Shown: positions 27,026-36,988, numbered from the stretch's first letter. The stretch is DNA of 64,000 bases from VAZQ01 sp963827585 (GCA_963827585.1 CAWHCK010000046.1:124001-188000), one strand, 5' to 3'. Notes: generated from the letters alone by a model not told the origin. Made by a program: numbers and translations.

Positions 27026-27838
27026 TCACGCTGCGATCGCCGCGAGTGTCGTGACGTGAGAACCGAGTTTGGTCGGCCAAGGCAGCGATCCAAGTGGAAT
27101 GACCGTGATAGCAACGCCCGTCGAACGCAGCTTCTCGGTGGCAGTGAAAGGACCGCAAATCACCGAGCCGTCGGACCAAAGCGGGCGGCCGCCTGGAAAG
27201 TAGTCATGGAGGACGATCAAGCCGTTCTTGTTGATGACATCCAAGGAGCTGACAATGTCCTCGTAAACCGTTTCAGCAGCGTGATCGCCATCGAGGAATA
27301 TGAAATCGAAGCTGTCCTCGGTGTTCGCGAAAAAATGCTTAGAATCATCCGTAACGAAGGTGGTCTCGATTGCTGCGTTCAATTCTTCGATCATCCGTCT
27401 CGGAGACCTCGGCAATCCGGCCTGCCTCCAATAGGAATCGGGACTGTCATTTACGTCCAGTATGTCGATGGTGACCAAGCGCGGGCGTCGATCCCGCGCA
27501 TCGCTTGCGAGCGCGCTCGCGATATGAAGCGTGGACGCGCCGACGTGGGTCCCGATTTCCAATACCCTGGTCGGTCGAAAGGCACGAACGAGGTAGAATA
27601 GCGCTCTTCGGTCTCCTGGGTTCACGCCGCCGGTCTCTCCATCTTCAATTTGGCAGAGGTCGGAGAGTCGCGGCGAACAGGCAGCCCACTCCTTATCGAT
27701 ATCCTCGGCCTTGAGTACGGCGCGTATGTCATCGAGCGTCAATGACATCAAATGCCGATTGCGTCGGCTTCCTCTGCGAATTCGCTGCAACAGCTTTCGC
27801 ATTGGAATTCCACCCAACGTCCAGTGGAGTTGCTTCAT
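27026..27838 (-). CDS. Class I SAM-dependent methyltransferase (Methyltransf_24 type)
   Basis: A 270-residue enzyme with the SAM-binding motif VLEIGTHVGAST (about 91-102), acidic end of strand 2 in LVTIDILD, and FIFLDGDHAAETV plus VLHDYFPGG, which are the metal/active-site landmarks of the TylF/Methyltransf_24 group often linked to sugar or polysaccharide modification. GC looks lower than in flanking genes. An in-frame ATG at 27802 (MRKLLQRIRRG) is a good alternative start. No glycan genes are adjacent, so its substrate is open. Confidence 0.82.
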   Translation of the reverse strand: MKQLHWTLGGIPMRKLLQRIRRGSRRNRHLMSLTLDDIRAVLKAEDIDKEWAACSPRLSDLCQIEDGETGGVNPGDRRALFYLVRAFRPTRVLEIGTHVGASTLHIASALASDARDRRPRLVTIDILDVNDSPDSYWRQAGLPRSPRRMIEELNAAIETTFVTDDSKHFFANTEDSFDFIFLDGDHAAETVYEDIVSSLDVINKNGLIVLHDYFPGGRPLWSDGSVICGPFTATEKLRSTGVAITVIPLGSLPWPTKLGSHVTTLAAIAA

Positions 27839-27944
27839 AGGCCATTGGCGCGTGCCTCATGTCAACCGCCAACCGCTGTATGCGATACGATCGAGAATGA
27901 TTTCTGTTGCTTGCCTGCCGCCAAGCGAACGGTCACGCGTATGG

Positions 27945-28655
27945 TCACACTTGCAGATAGCGTTGGGCGATGGTCGGGTCGGCGGTTAAGGCCGCCGACG
28001 TGCCCGACCACACCACCTCGCCCTTCTCGATGATCGTGTGCCGGTCGGCGAGCTTCATGAGCGGGCCAAGATGCTTGTCGACGATCAGGATGGCTTGGCC
28101 CTCCTCCTTCAAGCGCGCGAGACATTTCCAGATTTCGAGGCGCAGCAGCGGCGCAAGCCCCTCGGTCGCCTCGTCGAGGATGAGCAGTTTGGGATTCGTC
28201 ATCAGGGCGCGCCCGATCGCCAGCATCTGCTGCTCGCCGCCGGATAGCTCATTGCCCATGTGGCGGCGCCGCTCGGCGAGCTGAGGAAAAAAGCCGTAGA
28301 CGCGGTCGAGCGTCCATCGCCGCGCGGCGAACCGCGACGCGGCGGTCGCGATCAGGTTCTCCTCGACGGTGAGGGTGGGAAAGACTTGCCGGCCCTCGGG
28401 AACGAGCCCGAGACCCGCCTGCGCGATCCGGTAGGGAGGCAGCCCGAGCAGCGGCAGACCTTCGAACACCGCGCTGCCGCCGCAGGCCGGCAAGAGGCCC
28501 ATGATGGTGTGAATGGCGGTCGTCTTGCCCATGCCGTTGCGGCCGAGCAGGGTGACGACCTCGCCGGCGCCGACCCGAAAGCCGATGTCGAACAGCACTT
28601 GCGCCGGGCCATAGGCGGACTGCAGATGGTCGACGGCAAGCATCGCGCGCCTCAC
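27945..28655 (-). CDS. livF: Branched-chain amino acid-type ABC transporter ATPase LivF
   Basis: A 236-residue ATPase with Walker A LLGRNGMGKTT, signature LSGGEQQMLAIGRAL and Walker B LLILDEATEGLAP. LVPEGRQVFPTLTVEENL is diagnostic of LivF. It starts at a GTG overlapping the livG stop (GTGA); an ATG at 28643 is the alternative. Last gene of a K-H-M-G-F order. In this context the importer probably takes up an aromatic acid rather than an amino acid, since CoA-ligase and ring-hydroxylase genes follow. Confidence 0.93.
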   Translation of the reverse strand: MRRAMLAVDHLQSAYGPAQVLFDIGFRVGAGEVVTLLGRNGMGKTTAIHTIMGLLPACGGSAVFEGLPLLGLPPYRIAQAGLGLVPEGRQVFPTLTVEENLIATAASRFAARRWTLDRVYGFFPQLAERRRHMGNELSGGEQQMLAIGRALMTNPKLLILDEATEGLAPLLRLEIWKCLARLKEEGQAILIVDKHLGPLMKLADRHTIIEKGEVVWSGTSAALTADPTIAQRYLQV

Positions 28656-29404
28656 TCCATCTCGTCGCCGAGATAGGCCGCGACGACCCGCGGATCGGCA
28701 CGCACCTGCGCCGGTGTGCCGCTGGCGAGGATGCGACCGTAGATCAGGACCGAGATACGGTCGGCGAGCGCGAACACGGCCGGCATGTCGTGCTCGACCA
28801 GCAGCACGGAAAACCGCCCCTTGAGCTTTCCCAGCAGGTCCACGAGCCGGGCGGTCTCCTCGCGGCCGGTGCCGGCCATTGGCTCATCGAGCAGCAGCAC
28901 CTTCGGCTCCATCGCGAGCGCGATGGCGAGTTCGAGCGCGCGTTTTTCACCATGCGAGAGCTGTCCTGCCGGCAGGCGCGCGCGCTCGGCGAGACCGACG
29001 TCGGCGAGCGCCGCCATCGCCGGACCGTTCAAGGCAGTCTCGGCGGCGGCACGGCCGAGGACGCGGAAGCTCGAGCCGGTGCGCGCCTGCACGGCGAGCG
29101 CCACGTTCTCGAGCGCCGAGAAGCCGGGGAGGATCGAGCTGACCTGGAACGATCGCGCCAGGCCCAGCTCCGCCCGCGCATGCGCCGGCAAGCCCGTAAT
29201 GTCGCGGCCGGCAAACAGGATGCGCCCGGCATCGGGGGCGAGCAGCCCGGAAATCTGATTGATCAGCGTCGTCTTGCCGGCGCCATTGGGCCCGATCACG
29301 GCATGCAGCTCGTTCGGCAGGATATCGAACGTCAGGTCGTCGGTGACGACGAGCGCCCCGAATTTCTTGCGCACCTTTTCGAGCTGCAGCACGGATTCAG
29401 CCAC
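28652..29404 (-). CDS. livG: Branched-chain amino acid-type ABC transporter ATPase LivG
   Basis: A 250-residue ATPase. Walker A VIGPNGAGKTTLINQISG, the LivG-specific LGLARSFQ segment, a signature variant LSHGEKRALELAIAL and Walker B VLLLDEPMAG are present. I place the start at GTG 29404, overlapping the end of livM by eight bases; the frame is open ten codons further upstream. Pairs with LivF under the LivH/LivM channel. Confidence 0.93.
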   Translation of the reverse strand: MAESVLQLEKVRKKFGALVVTDDLTFDILPNELHAVIGPNGAGKTTLINQISGLLAPDAGRILFAGRDITGLPAHARAELGLARSFQVSSILPGFSALENVALAVQARTGSSFRVLGRAAAETALNGPAMAALADVGLAERARLPAGQLSHGEKRALELAIALAMEPKVLLLDEPMAGTGREETARLVDLLGKLKGRFSVLLVEHDMPAVFALADRISVLIYGRILASGTPAQVRADPRVVAAYLGDEME

Positions 29405-30398
29405 GGCCGCACCTGCGCAGCAGCGCGGTCGCAAGGCCGAGGAGGCCGCCGCGCGCGAACAGAACGACGAGCACGAGCATCGGTCCGAAGATCACCTTCC
29501 AATGCTCGGTCAAGCCCGCGAGCCACTCCTCGGTCAGAAGATAGGCGGCGGTTCCGATGATTGCGCCATGGAGCGAGCCCAATCCGCCCAGCAGCACCAT
29601 GATGATCAATTCGCCCGAGCGCTGCCACGACATGTAGGCGGGGCTGACGAACTCGCTGGCGTTGGCGAGCAGAAAGCCCGCCAGGCCCGCGAGCGCGCCT
29701 GCGATCACATAGGTCGCGAGCTGAAAGCGGTAGACGTCGAATCCGAGCGTCGCCATGCGGACGGGATTTTCCTTTGCGCCCCGGAGAACGCGACCGAAGC
29801 GCGAGGCGACCAGGGCACGGCAGAAGAGATAAGTCCCGAGCAGACAGAGGAAGACCACATAATAGAACGCGCGGTCGCTCTTGAGCAGCGCGAAACCGGC
29901 GATCGTGTTGCGCGCCGCAATGGTGAGGCCGTCATCGCCGCCGTAGGGGGCGAGCGAGCTCGCCGTGAAGAAGGCCATCTGGCCGAAGGCAAGCGTGATC
30001 ATGATGAAATAGACGCCCTTGGTGCGCAGGCAGACAATGCCGGTCAACAGCGCGAACAGCGCCGAGACGGCGAGCGCCGCGGGCAACGAAACGAGCGCAT
30101 CGCCGATCCCGTGGGCCGCGAGAATGCCGACGGCGTAGGCGCCGAGCCCGATGAAGGCGGCGTGGCCGAACGAGATCAGCGCGCCGTAGCCGACCAGGAG
30201 ATCGAGCGCGACCGCGGCGATGGCGAAAATCATCACCCGCGATCCCAGGCTGAGCAGATGGCCGCCGCCGGCGAACTGCGCCGCGATCGGGAGCAGGGCA
30301 AATGCCAGGAAGATGCCGAGCGGCAGGGCCTCGACGGCGCGACGCGCCGGCGCCGCGGAGGTGGCGGGCGGCGCCGCGGGAGCATGTTGGAGCGACAT
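29397..30398 (-). CDS. livM: ABC transporter permease LivM
   Basis: A 333-residue inner-membrane permease with about nine to ten hydrophobic segments and the family motifs LVGYGALISFGHAAFIGLGAYA and RGAKENPVRMATLGFDVYRFQLA (the coupling loop to the ATPases). The ATG at 30398 lies one base after the livH stop; the open frame extends upstream but would overlap livH. An Ala/Pro-rich 25-residue N-terminus precedes TM1. Confidence 0.93.
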   Translation of the reverse strand: MSLQHAPAAPPATSAAPARRAVEALPLGIFLAFALLPIAAQFAGGGHLLSLGSRVMIFAIAAVALDLLVGYGALISFGHAAFIGLGAYAVGILAAHGIGDALVSLPAALAVSALFALLTGIVCLRTKGVYFIMITLAFGQMAFFTASSLAPYGGDDGLTIAARNTIAGFALLKSDRAFYYVVFLCLLGTYLFCRALVASRFGRVLRGAKENPVRMATLGFDVYRFQLATYVIAGALAGLAGFLLANASEFVSPAYMSWQRSGELIIMVLLGGLGSLHGAIIGTAAYLLTEEWLAGLTEHWKVIFGPMLVLVVLFARGGLLGLATALLRRCGRG

Positions 30399-30399
30399 C

Positions 30400-31323
30400 T
30401 CAGCGGCCCTTCGCCGGGAACAGCCCGGTCGGCCGCACATACAGCACGACCGCCATCAGCAGATAGATCAGCATCGAAGCGATCGCCGGACCCACGGTGC
30501 GGGCGGGTGAGGGGCCCATGACCAGCCGCAGCACGTCGACCGAGAACGATCGCCCGAGCGTGTCGACGAGGCCGATGAGCAACGCCGCCAGGAAGGCGCC
30601 GCGGATCGAGCCGATGCCGCCGATGACGATGACCACGAACGCCAGGATCAGGATGGTATCGCCCATTCCGGGATCGACCGAGAGGATCGGCGCGACCATG
30701 ATGCCGGCAAAGCCCGCGAGCATGGCGCCGAAGCCGAACACGATCATGAACAGGCGCCGGATATCGACGCCGAGCGCCGACACCATGGCGGCGTTGGTCG
30801 CCCCGGCGCGCACCAGCATGCCGATCCGGGTATAGGTCACGAGCACGTAAAGCAGCGCCGCGACGCCGAGCCCCGACGAGATGATGACCAGCCGCCACAC
30901 CGGATAGAGAAGTCCGTCGGCGAGCCGCACCGAGCCCGAGAGCAGCTCGGGCATCGGCAGGCTGAGCGGCGCTGCGCCCCAAACGAGCTTCACCCCCTCA
31001 TTGAGAAACAGAATGATGCCGAAGGTCGCGATGACGTGGTCGAGGTGATCGCGGCCGTAGAGATGCCGGAACACCAGGAATTCGAGCACCAGGCCGAATG
31101 CCAGCGTGGCAGCGAGCGCGAGGACGAGCGCTGCGAGAAAGCTGCCGGTCACCGCATAGAATGCGACCGCGAGATAGGCGCCCAGCATGTACTGGACGCC
31201 GTGTGCGAGGTTGATGAAGTCCATCACGCCGAACACCAGCGTGAGACCGGCCGCGATCAGGAACAGGAGGACACCGAGCTGCAGCCCGTTGAGGGTCTGA
31301 ACGACGAGAAGCGTTGTGGACAT
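30400..31323 (-). CDS. livH: ABC transporter permease LivH
   Basis: A 307-residue permease with eight or so TM segments. LTLVFGVMDFINLAHGVQYMLG at the N-terminus and AGATNAAMVSALGVDIRRLF (coupling loop) identify LivH. Follows livK by 52 bases with no terminator-like structure between them, so the operon is livK-livH-livM-livG-livF. Confidence 0.93.
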   Translation of the reverse strand: MSTTLLVVQTLNGLQLGVLLFLIAAGLTLVFGVMDFINLAHGVQYMLGAYLAVAFYAVTGSFLAALVLALAATLAFGLVLEFLVFRHLYGRDHLDHVIATFGIILFLNEGVKLVWGAAPLSLPMPELLSGSVRLADGLLYPVWRLVIISSGLGVAALLYVLVTYTRIGMLVRAGATNAAMVSALGVDIRRLFMIVFGFGAMLAGFAGIMVAPILSVDPGMGDTILILAFVVIVIGGIGSIRGAFLAALLIGLVDTLGRSFSVDVLRLVMGPSPARTVGPAIASMLIYLLMAVVLYVRPTGLFPAKGR

Positions 31324-31375
31324 GGAGAGTGATTTTCGCCGTTCGGGCTCGGTCCCGAAAAGCGAGGACCTTATC

Positions 31376-32542
31376 TCACTTCATCGCGCAATCCTTGGCA
31401 TGCGGGTCGGCATAGTTCTCGAACACCTTCTTCACGATCTGGGTCTCGAACTTGCCGTCGGCGCGCTTGGCAACCTTGACCAGGTAGAAGTCCTGGATCG
31501 GGTAATGGTTGGCGTTGAACTTGAAGCCCCCGCGCAGCGACTTGAAGTCGGCCTTCATCATGGCGGCGCGCAGCGCCTCGCGGTTGGCCACATTGCCCCG
31601 CACCTGACGTACGGCGCTGTCGATCAGGAGTGCCGCGTCGTAGGCCTGGAACGCGTAGGTCGCGGGGACGGCGCCGAATTCCTTCTCGTAGGCGGCGACG
31701 AAGGCCTTGTTCTGCGGATTGTCGAGGTCGGGCGCCCAGTTGGCGCCGCCGAAGAAGCCGAGCGCGGCGTCCTGCTGGGCCGGCAGCGTCGATTCATCGA
31801 CGGTGAAGGCGGAGAGGAACGTGACCGTGTCGGCAAGTCCCGCCTGCCGGAACTGCTTGACGAAATTCACGCCCATGCCGCCCGGCAGGAACACGTAGAT
31901 CGCGTCGGGCTTCGCAGCCGCGATCCTGGCGAGCTCGGCGGAGAAATCGAGCTGGTTCAGCGGGACGTAAACCTCGTCCGCGATCTCACCGCGGAAGAAC
32001 GCCTTGAAGCCGGCGAGCGCGTCCTTGCCCGCCTGGTAGTTGGGCGCCATCAAGAACACTTTCTTGATCCCGGTGTCCTGGGCATGCTTGCCCGGCACCG
32101 CGAACACCTGATCGTTCTGATAGGAGGTGACGAAGAAGTTCGGATTGCATTCCTTGCCGGCGAAGTTCGAGGTGCCGGCGTTGGGGCTGATCAGGATCGC
32201 CCCACCCTCGGTCACCGGTTTCATGATGGCGGCGAGGATGTTGGAAAAGATCGGGCCGACGACGAAATCGACCTTGTCGCGCTCGACCAGCGCCTTGACC
32301 TTGACCACCGCGAGGTCGGGCTTGAGCTCGTCGTCCGCGACGATCACCTCGACGTCGCGCCCGCCGAGCTTGCCGTCGAGGGTCTTGACCGCAAGATTGA
32401 ACCCGTTGCGCAGCTGCTGCCCCAGCACGGCGGGCGGTCCGGACAATGTGGCAATGATGCCGATCTTGAGCTTCTCCTGCCCCTGCGCTGCCGTCCCTCC
32501 CAGAATCGCCGCGGCGGCGGCGAGCAGGACCAATCTCGTCAT
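31376..32542 (-). CDS. ABC transporter substrate-binding protein (LivK-like)
   Basis: A 388-residue periplasmic binding protein with a clear signal peptide (LVLLAAAAAILGGTAAQG). The mature part starts KLKIGIIATLSGPPAVLGQQ and contains ILISPNAG, ECNPNFF and a C-terminal DCAMK; the two Cys could form a disulfide. The ATG at 32542 has AGGAG eight bases upstream. First gene of the liv operon. It is a clear paralogue of the binding protein at 40122-41294, sharing ISPNAG, CNPNFF, APNYQAGKDA and QLDFSAELARIA; members of this branch bind aromatic acids, and the nearby catabolic genes support that. Confidence 0.92.
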   Translation of the reverse strand: MTRLVLLAAAAAILGGTAAQGQEKLKIGIIATLSGPPAVLGQQLRNGFNLAVKTLDGKLGGRDVEVIVADDELKPDLAVVKVKALVERDKVDFVVGPIFSNILAAIMKPVTEGGAILISPNAGTSNFAGKECNPNFFVTSYQNDQVFAVPGKHAQDTGIKKVFLMAPNYQAGKDALAGFKAFFRGEIADEVYVPLNQLDFSAELARIAAAKPDAIYVFLPGGMGVNFVKQFRQAGLADTVTFLSAFTVDESTLPAQQDAALGFFGGANWAPDLDNPQNKAFVAAYEKEFGAVPATYAFQAYDAALLIDSAVRQVRGNVANREALRAAMMKADFKSLRGGFKFNANHYPIQDFYLVKVAKRADGKFETQIVKKVFENYADPHAKDCAMK

Positions 32543-32853
32543 GTGTCCATCTCCTGTCAGGATGTGTGGTCGCTCCCGGCGGTCATCCTCGGTTGGGACC
32601 ACCCCGGATCGAGCAAGGCTGCCCGATAGTCTAGGTTCGAAGCCCGTCTCCTGTGAAGGCCGCGTTGTGCCAAGATGTGCGGCAAGCCGGTTAAACTTCG
32701 TCCAATTGGTTCGCCCGGCCGCGTTGCGCGGCGACGGCACCGCATTTACGGTACTTGCGAAACGGACGATCCATTCTGCTGCACTTTCGTTCGTGGTTGA
32801 ATGGTCCGCGGCGAAACGACAGTGACGGGACCAGCCAAGGGAGTTCGCGCGCA

Positions 32854-33306
32854 ATGCAACCGCTCACCGCAGGCATTACCAGGGCCAATACCGGCATCGA
32901 CGGCATCGTCTGGAACATCCTGGGCCAGACCTACGTGCCGAAGCAGGTCAGCGAGCATTCGTTCGCCTGGCACGCCACCTTTCCGCCCGGCACGTTCGTG
33001 CCGCCGCACATCCATCCGACCCAGGACGAGTTCATCTACATGTTCGAGGGCCGCTTCGATCTGTTGATCGACGGCAAGGACTTCGTGGCCGGCGCCGGCG
33101 ACCTGATCCGGCTGCCCATGGGCATCCCGCACGGCATCTTCAACAAATCGGAGCAGCCCGTGAAATGCTTCTTCTGGGTGACGCCCACGCGCGCGCTCTA
33201 CGACCTGTTCTGGGCGATCCACAGCATGAAGGAGCAGAAGCCCGAGGAGGTCATCGCACTCGCCGCCAAATACGAGGTGGTGTTCCTGCCGCCGCCCCCT
33301 GCGTAA
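32854..33306 (+). CDS. Small single-domain cupin
   Basis: A 150-residue cupin. Metal-binding motif 1 is PPHIHPTQDEFIYMFEG (two His and a Glu) and motif 2 contributes the His in PMGIPHGIFN, so a mononuclear metal site is likely. AGGGAG lies ten bases before the ATG. Divergent from livK and convergent with the PaaK-type ligase. In an aromatic catabolic island it could be a dioxygenase, hydrolase accessory or isomerase; the sequence alone does not decide. Confidence 0.85.
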   Translation: MQPLTAGITRANTGIDGIVWNILGQTYVPKQVSEHSFAWHATFPPGTFVPPHIHPTQDEFIYMFEGRFDLLIDGKDFVAGAGDLIRLPMGIPHGIFNKSEQPVKCFFWVTPTRALYDLFWAIHSMKEQKPEEVIALAAKYEVVFLPPPPA

Positions 33307-33358
33307 CCGACGGGCGCAGTCACGATGTGGGGCCATCATGCGGAGCTCCGCGCGAATT

Positions 33359-34661
33359 TCATTGCCTGCGATCGACGAACCGGGGCGCCTTGAGGCTGCG
33401 CTCGAACTCGTTCGCGAGCGTACCCCGCTGCAACACCTGAACCTGCGGCGAGAAATCGAAAGTCCGCTTCACAGCGTCGGCGACCTGCAGGCGGGCGGTC
33501 TCGGCGTCGCAGGCACCCTTGACCTCGATCAGGACCCGTAAGCCTTCGCGGCCGGTCTTTTCCTCGGTCTCGAGCACGGCTTGGAAGTCCAAGACCTCGG
33601 CGTTGCGGAACATCAGAATCCTCGAACTCGGTGTGGTTGACGTTTACGCCGCGGACCTTGAAGAAGCCGGTCGTGCGGTTGGCGTGCCGGATCATCGGAA
33701 ACAGGTCGGCATACGGGCCGCTGCCGCTCGAATGCGGCACCAAGCTGACCAGATCGCCCGAGTTCCAGCGCAGGAACGGCGTGGCCTGATTGGTCCTCAG
33801 CGGTGTCACGCACAATGTGCCGATGTCTCCGTCCTTCACCGACTTGCCGGTTTCGGGGTCGACGATCTCGATGAAGTACATGTCGGTCCAGATGTGGATG
33901 CCGTCATGGGCTGAGTTTTCCGCCCCCATGAGACCGGCCTCGCTCATCCCGAACACGTCGAACACATCGGCGCCCCAGAGGCGGGCGAGCTTCTCGCGCT
34001 TTGCGGCCGACAGGGTCTCGGCCGAGCAGACGAGCTTGTCGACCGAGGAGGCGGCCAGATCGATGCCTTTCGCTTCCGCGAGATTGGCGAGATGCAGGGC
34101 AAAGCTGCTCATGCCTATGAACACCGTCGGGCGCAACGTCTGGATCAGCTCGAGCTGCGCTGCCGAGGAATAGGAATTGCCGGCGCCGACCCAGACCATG
34201 CCGACGCCGAACAGCTGCGCGCTGCGCGCCCAGACCTGCCCCGCCGGATGCACGCCGAGCGGAAACGAGATGTGACAGAGATCGCCGGGGCCGATGCCGA
34301 TGCAGGGGAACGATCGGCCCCAGGACAACTCGGCAAAGCGCAGATCTTCGCGCGTGCGCGGATAGAACACCGGCTGTCCGGTCGAGCCGCCGGAGCGCCA
34401 ATATTCCGCGATCTCCGTGCGGGGGACCGCGCAAAATGCCTCCAAGAACTCGGCATGAGACAGTTTGCGCAGCGTTTCCTTGTCGAGGATCGGGATTTTC
34501 CGCCACTCGGACGGATCGTCGAGCGCGTTCGCATCGACGTGGTCGAGCTTGCCGCGATACCACGGGAGGGTCAGCGCGCGCGCAAACGCCTTGCGCTTCT
34601 GCTCGCTCTGGATTTGCGCGATGTCGGCGCGGGACTTGGGAAGAGCGAGGGGCAACGTCAT
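33359..34661 (-). pseudogene. Phenylacetate-CoA ligase (PaaK)-like enzyme, broken by one extra base
   Basis: AMP-forming aromatic acyl-CoA ligase. Visible: YWRSGGSTGQPVFYPRT (ATP-binding P-loop), DVFGMSEAGLMG (A5-like) and LRWNSGDLVSLV (A7-like). After RGVNVNHTEFED an extra base (AA instead of A on the + strand, 33617-33618) shifts the frame; removing it continues with LMFRNAEVLDFQAVLE and VKRTFDFSPQVQVLQRG to a stop at 33359, for 433 residues, the usual PaaK length. Uncorrected, the protein has an unrelated Arg-rich tail. It follows the larger CoA ligase by 12 bases and is probably co-transcribed with it. A fragment of its 3' end is duplicated near 41.65 kb. Confidence 0.85.
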
Positions 34662-34673
34662 GGCGATCACCAC

Positions 34674-36275
34674 CTACGCGCGGCCGGGATTGGCCTTGAG
34701 ATATTGCTGCACGAGATCAGCCTTCATGACCTTGCGGGTCGGTGTCATCGGCATCTCGGCGACGATTGCGAGGTGCTCGGGCCAGGTGAATTTTGCGAAT
34801 TTGCGATCGGCCAGGAATGACTTGAGCTCGTCGAAGCTCAGCGATGCCCCCGGTTTCAGGATCACGAAACACCCGGCGCGCTCGGTCAGCACCTCGTCGG
34901 GCAAGGGGGCGATCGCGACCTGCGCCACCGCCGGATGCCCGGCGATCGCGATCTCCATGTCGATCGGATTGAACTTGATCCCGCCGCGATTGATCAGCTC
35001 CTTGGTGCGTCCGCGTAGGCGCACGTTTCCTTGCGCGTCCATGCTCGCGAGGTCGCCGGTGCGAAACCAATGGTCGGCGGTGAAGCTCGACTCATTGGCC
35101 TCCTCGTTTCCCTCGTAGCCCGAGAACAGCGAGCATCCGCGCACCTGGAGCTCGCCGGTCTCGCCGTGCGGCAGCACGCGACCGTCGGAATCGGCGACCC
35201 GCAGCTCGGTTCCGGGCGTCGCGCGGCCAATGGTCTCGAAGCGGATCGCGCGTGCATCGGAGGGGCGGCTGCAGGCGCCGAATTGCAGCTCGGTCATGCC
35301 CCAGGCCTGCAGCACCCTGCCGTTCGGCATGAGCTCCTCGAATGCCGCGGAGAGGGTTGCCGGAACCGTCGATCCCGTCACCACCGCGATGCGCAGCTCC
35401 GAAAAGTCGATGCCTTGGAACAGGTTCTGCTGCAGGCACGGAGCGACATGCGCGGGGCCTGCAAAGAGCACCGTTGGACGGAACCGTTCGAGCGCACGCA
35501 CGAAGCCGGCCGGCGTGAACAGGTCGAGCAGACAGGTGGCCGCCCCGGTCGCCAAGCCGAGCTGCACCGTATAGAGGCCGTAGAGATGCGTGTAGGGCGC
35601 AAGGCACAGGATCCGATCATCGGGCGTGATGCCGAATTCGGCTGCGCACATGCGCGCGTTGCTCAGGAAATGATTGAAGGTGACGCGGACGGCTTTCGGC
35701 GACGAGGTCGTGCCCGAGGTGTAGAGCTGCAGGAACGGATCGCTGCCTTGGATCGGAGCTGGCCGCCAAGCGCTTTTCTCGCCGCGTTCCATGAGCTTCG
35801 TGAAGCTCTCCGCACCGGGGCTCTCGCCGCCTACCGCGATGGCGAGCTGCAATGCAGGCACGCGCCCGCGCAACGATGCGATGTCGAGGGCAGGCGAGCG
35901 ATCCTTCATCTTCGCCGGCGCCAAGCAGGCCCTGGCGCCGCTGTGCAGCAGCAGATGCTCGATCTCGCGGATGCCGTAGGGCACGTGCACGGTCTGCATG
36001 ATCGCGCCGAGCTCGTTGATGGCGAGCCACGCGATCAGGAACTCCGGGATGTTGGGGAGGTGGACCGCGATCACGTCGCCGCGCGCGATACCGGCATCCG
36101 CCAGCCCGCCCGCGAAGTTTCGGACCCGTTCGGCGAAGCTCGCGTAGGTCAGCGTGTCGTCGAACGTCCGAATGGCCGCGCGATTGCCGGCGCGGTGCCG
36201 ATCGAGCCAGTCCCGCAGGGTCTCGTCGCGCCACCAGCTCCGGGCCCGGAAGTAGGCAGGATCGAAACTCGTCAT
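34674..36275 (-). CDS. Class I AMP-forming CoA ligase, probable aromatic acid-CoA ligase
   Basis: A 533-residue adenylate-forming enzyme that should activate a carboxylic acid to its CoA thioester. LQLYTSGTTSSPKAVRV is the phosphate loop, QAWGMTELQFG the A5 motif, HWFRTGDLASMD the A7 motif, GRTKELINRGGIKFNP the A8 hinge, and PMTPTRKVMKAD carries the A10 catalytic Lys. I used the ATG at 36275; an ATG at 36329 has GGAG very close. Context points to 2-aminobenzoate, salicylate or a related ring acid: the divergent transcript encodes an aminobenzoyl/salicylyl-CoA-type flavoprotein. Probably co-transcribed with marR upstream. Confidence 0.9.
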   Translation of the reverse strand: MTSFDPAYFRARSWWRDETLRDWLDRHRAGNRAAIRTFDDTLTYASFAERVRNFAGGLADAGIARGDVIAVHLPNIPEFLIAWLAINELGAIMQTVHVPYGIREIEHLLLHSGARACLAPAKMKDRSPALDIASLRGRVPALQLAIAVGGESPGAESFTKLMERGEKSAWRPAPIQGSDPFLQLYTSGTTSSPKAVRVTFNHFLSNARMCAAEFGITPDDRILCLAPYTHLYGLYTVQLGLATGAATCLLDLFTPAGFVRALERFRPTVLFAGPAHVAPCLQQNLFQGIDFSELRIAVVTGSTVPATLSAAFEELMPNGRVLQAWGMTELQFGACSRPSDARAIRFETIGRATPGTELRVADSDGRVLPHGETGELQVRGCSLFSGYEGNEEANESSFTADHWFRTGDLASMDAQGNVRLRGRTKELINRGGIKFNPIDMEIAIAGHPAVAQVAIAPLPDEVLTERAGCFVILKPGASLSFDELKSFLADRKFAKFTWPEHLAIVAEMPMTPTRKVMKADLVQQYLKANPGRA

Positions 36276-36359
36276 CGTCGCCACCGCGCCTGCCGTGTCG
36301 CCGCAACCGGTCGATTTTAGAGGGTACATTACTCCGTTATTCCAATCAATCGCCCTTAC

Positions 36360-36905
36360 TCAGAATCGGCCTGCCAGCACCCGCGACACCCGGTCGTAGA
36401 GGCCGGTGAGCAGCGACATTGCATTGGTCGCGGACTTCAATTGTGCCTCGATGTCGTTGATGTTGGCGCTCGGGGCGATCAGCAGTTCGCGCCGCGCCGC
36501 GACCAGATATTCGGTGGCCTCCCGGCCGGCGGCGGTGGGGCGATAGCGCGTGTCGCGGTTGGTGCTGCCCGGCACCTTCTCGATCATGCCCGCCGCGGTG
36601 AGCTTTCGCAGGCTGTATTGGATGTTGGAGATGTCGTCGCGATTGCTGAACCGGCTCAAATCGCTGACGCTGCGCGGCTTGGGCGTGAACATCAGTTGTT
36701 GCAGGATGACGTTCTCCTGACCGGTGAGCTTGTTGTCCTTGCCCATGGGCCCGAGCGCCACCCCGGCGAAGCGATAGAACGCTTCGGCGGCGCAGATCAG
36801 CGCCTGCTCGAATTCGAGAAAAACCCGCTCGCGCTCGGTTCTTCCCAGCGGCGGGACGGCCTCGTCCGGCTCGACGGCGACGGGCTTCTTTTTCGCGCTC
36901 TTCAT
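36360..36905 (-). CDS. MarR-family regulator of the catabolic island
   Basis: A 181-residue winged-helix protein. The HTH is in SVSDLSRFSNRDDISNIQYS and the wing in GSTNRDTRYRPTAAGREATEY, flanked by dimerisation helices. GGAGG precedes the ATG at 36905. Divergent from gst and the flavoprotein gene, upstream of both CoA ligases on its own strand, so it most likely represses both directions and is relieved by an aromatic acid or its CoA ester, as for other MarR proteins of aromatic pathways. Confidence 0.88.
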   Translation of the reverse strand: MKSAKKKPVAVEPDEAVPPLGRTERERVFLEFEQALICAAEAFYRFAGVALGPMGKDNKLTGQENVILQQLMFTPKPRSVSDLSRFSNRDDISNIQYSLRKLTAAGMIEKVPGSTNRDTRYRPTAAGREATEYLVAARRELLIAPSANINDIEAQLKSATNAMSLLTGLYDRVSRVLAGRF

Positions 36906-36988
36906 GGTTCCTCCGGCTGCATGTTTGCGTCCTCCGCCTAGCATTTCGGATGCGGCAACTGAATTGGAGCGGGGTGCGCAGGGCTATC

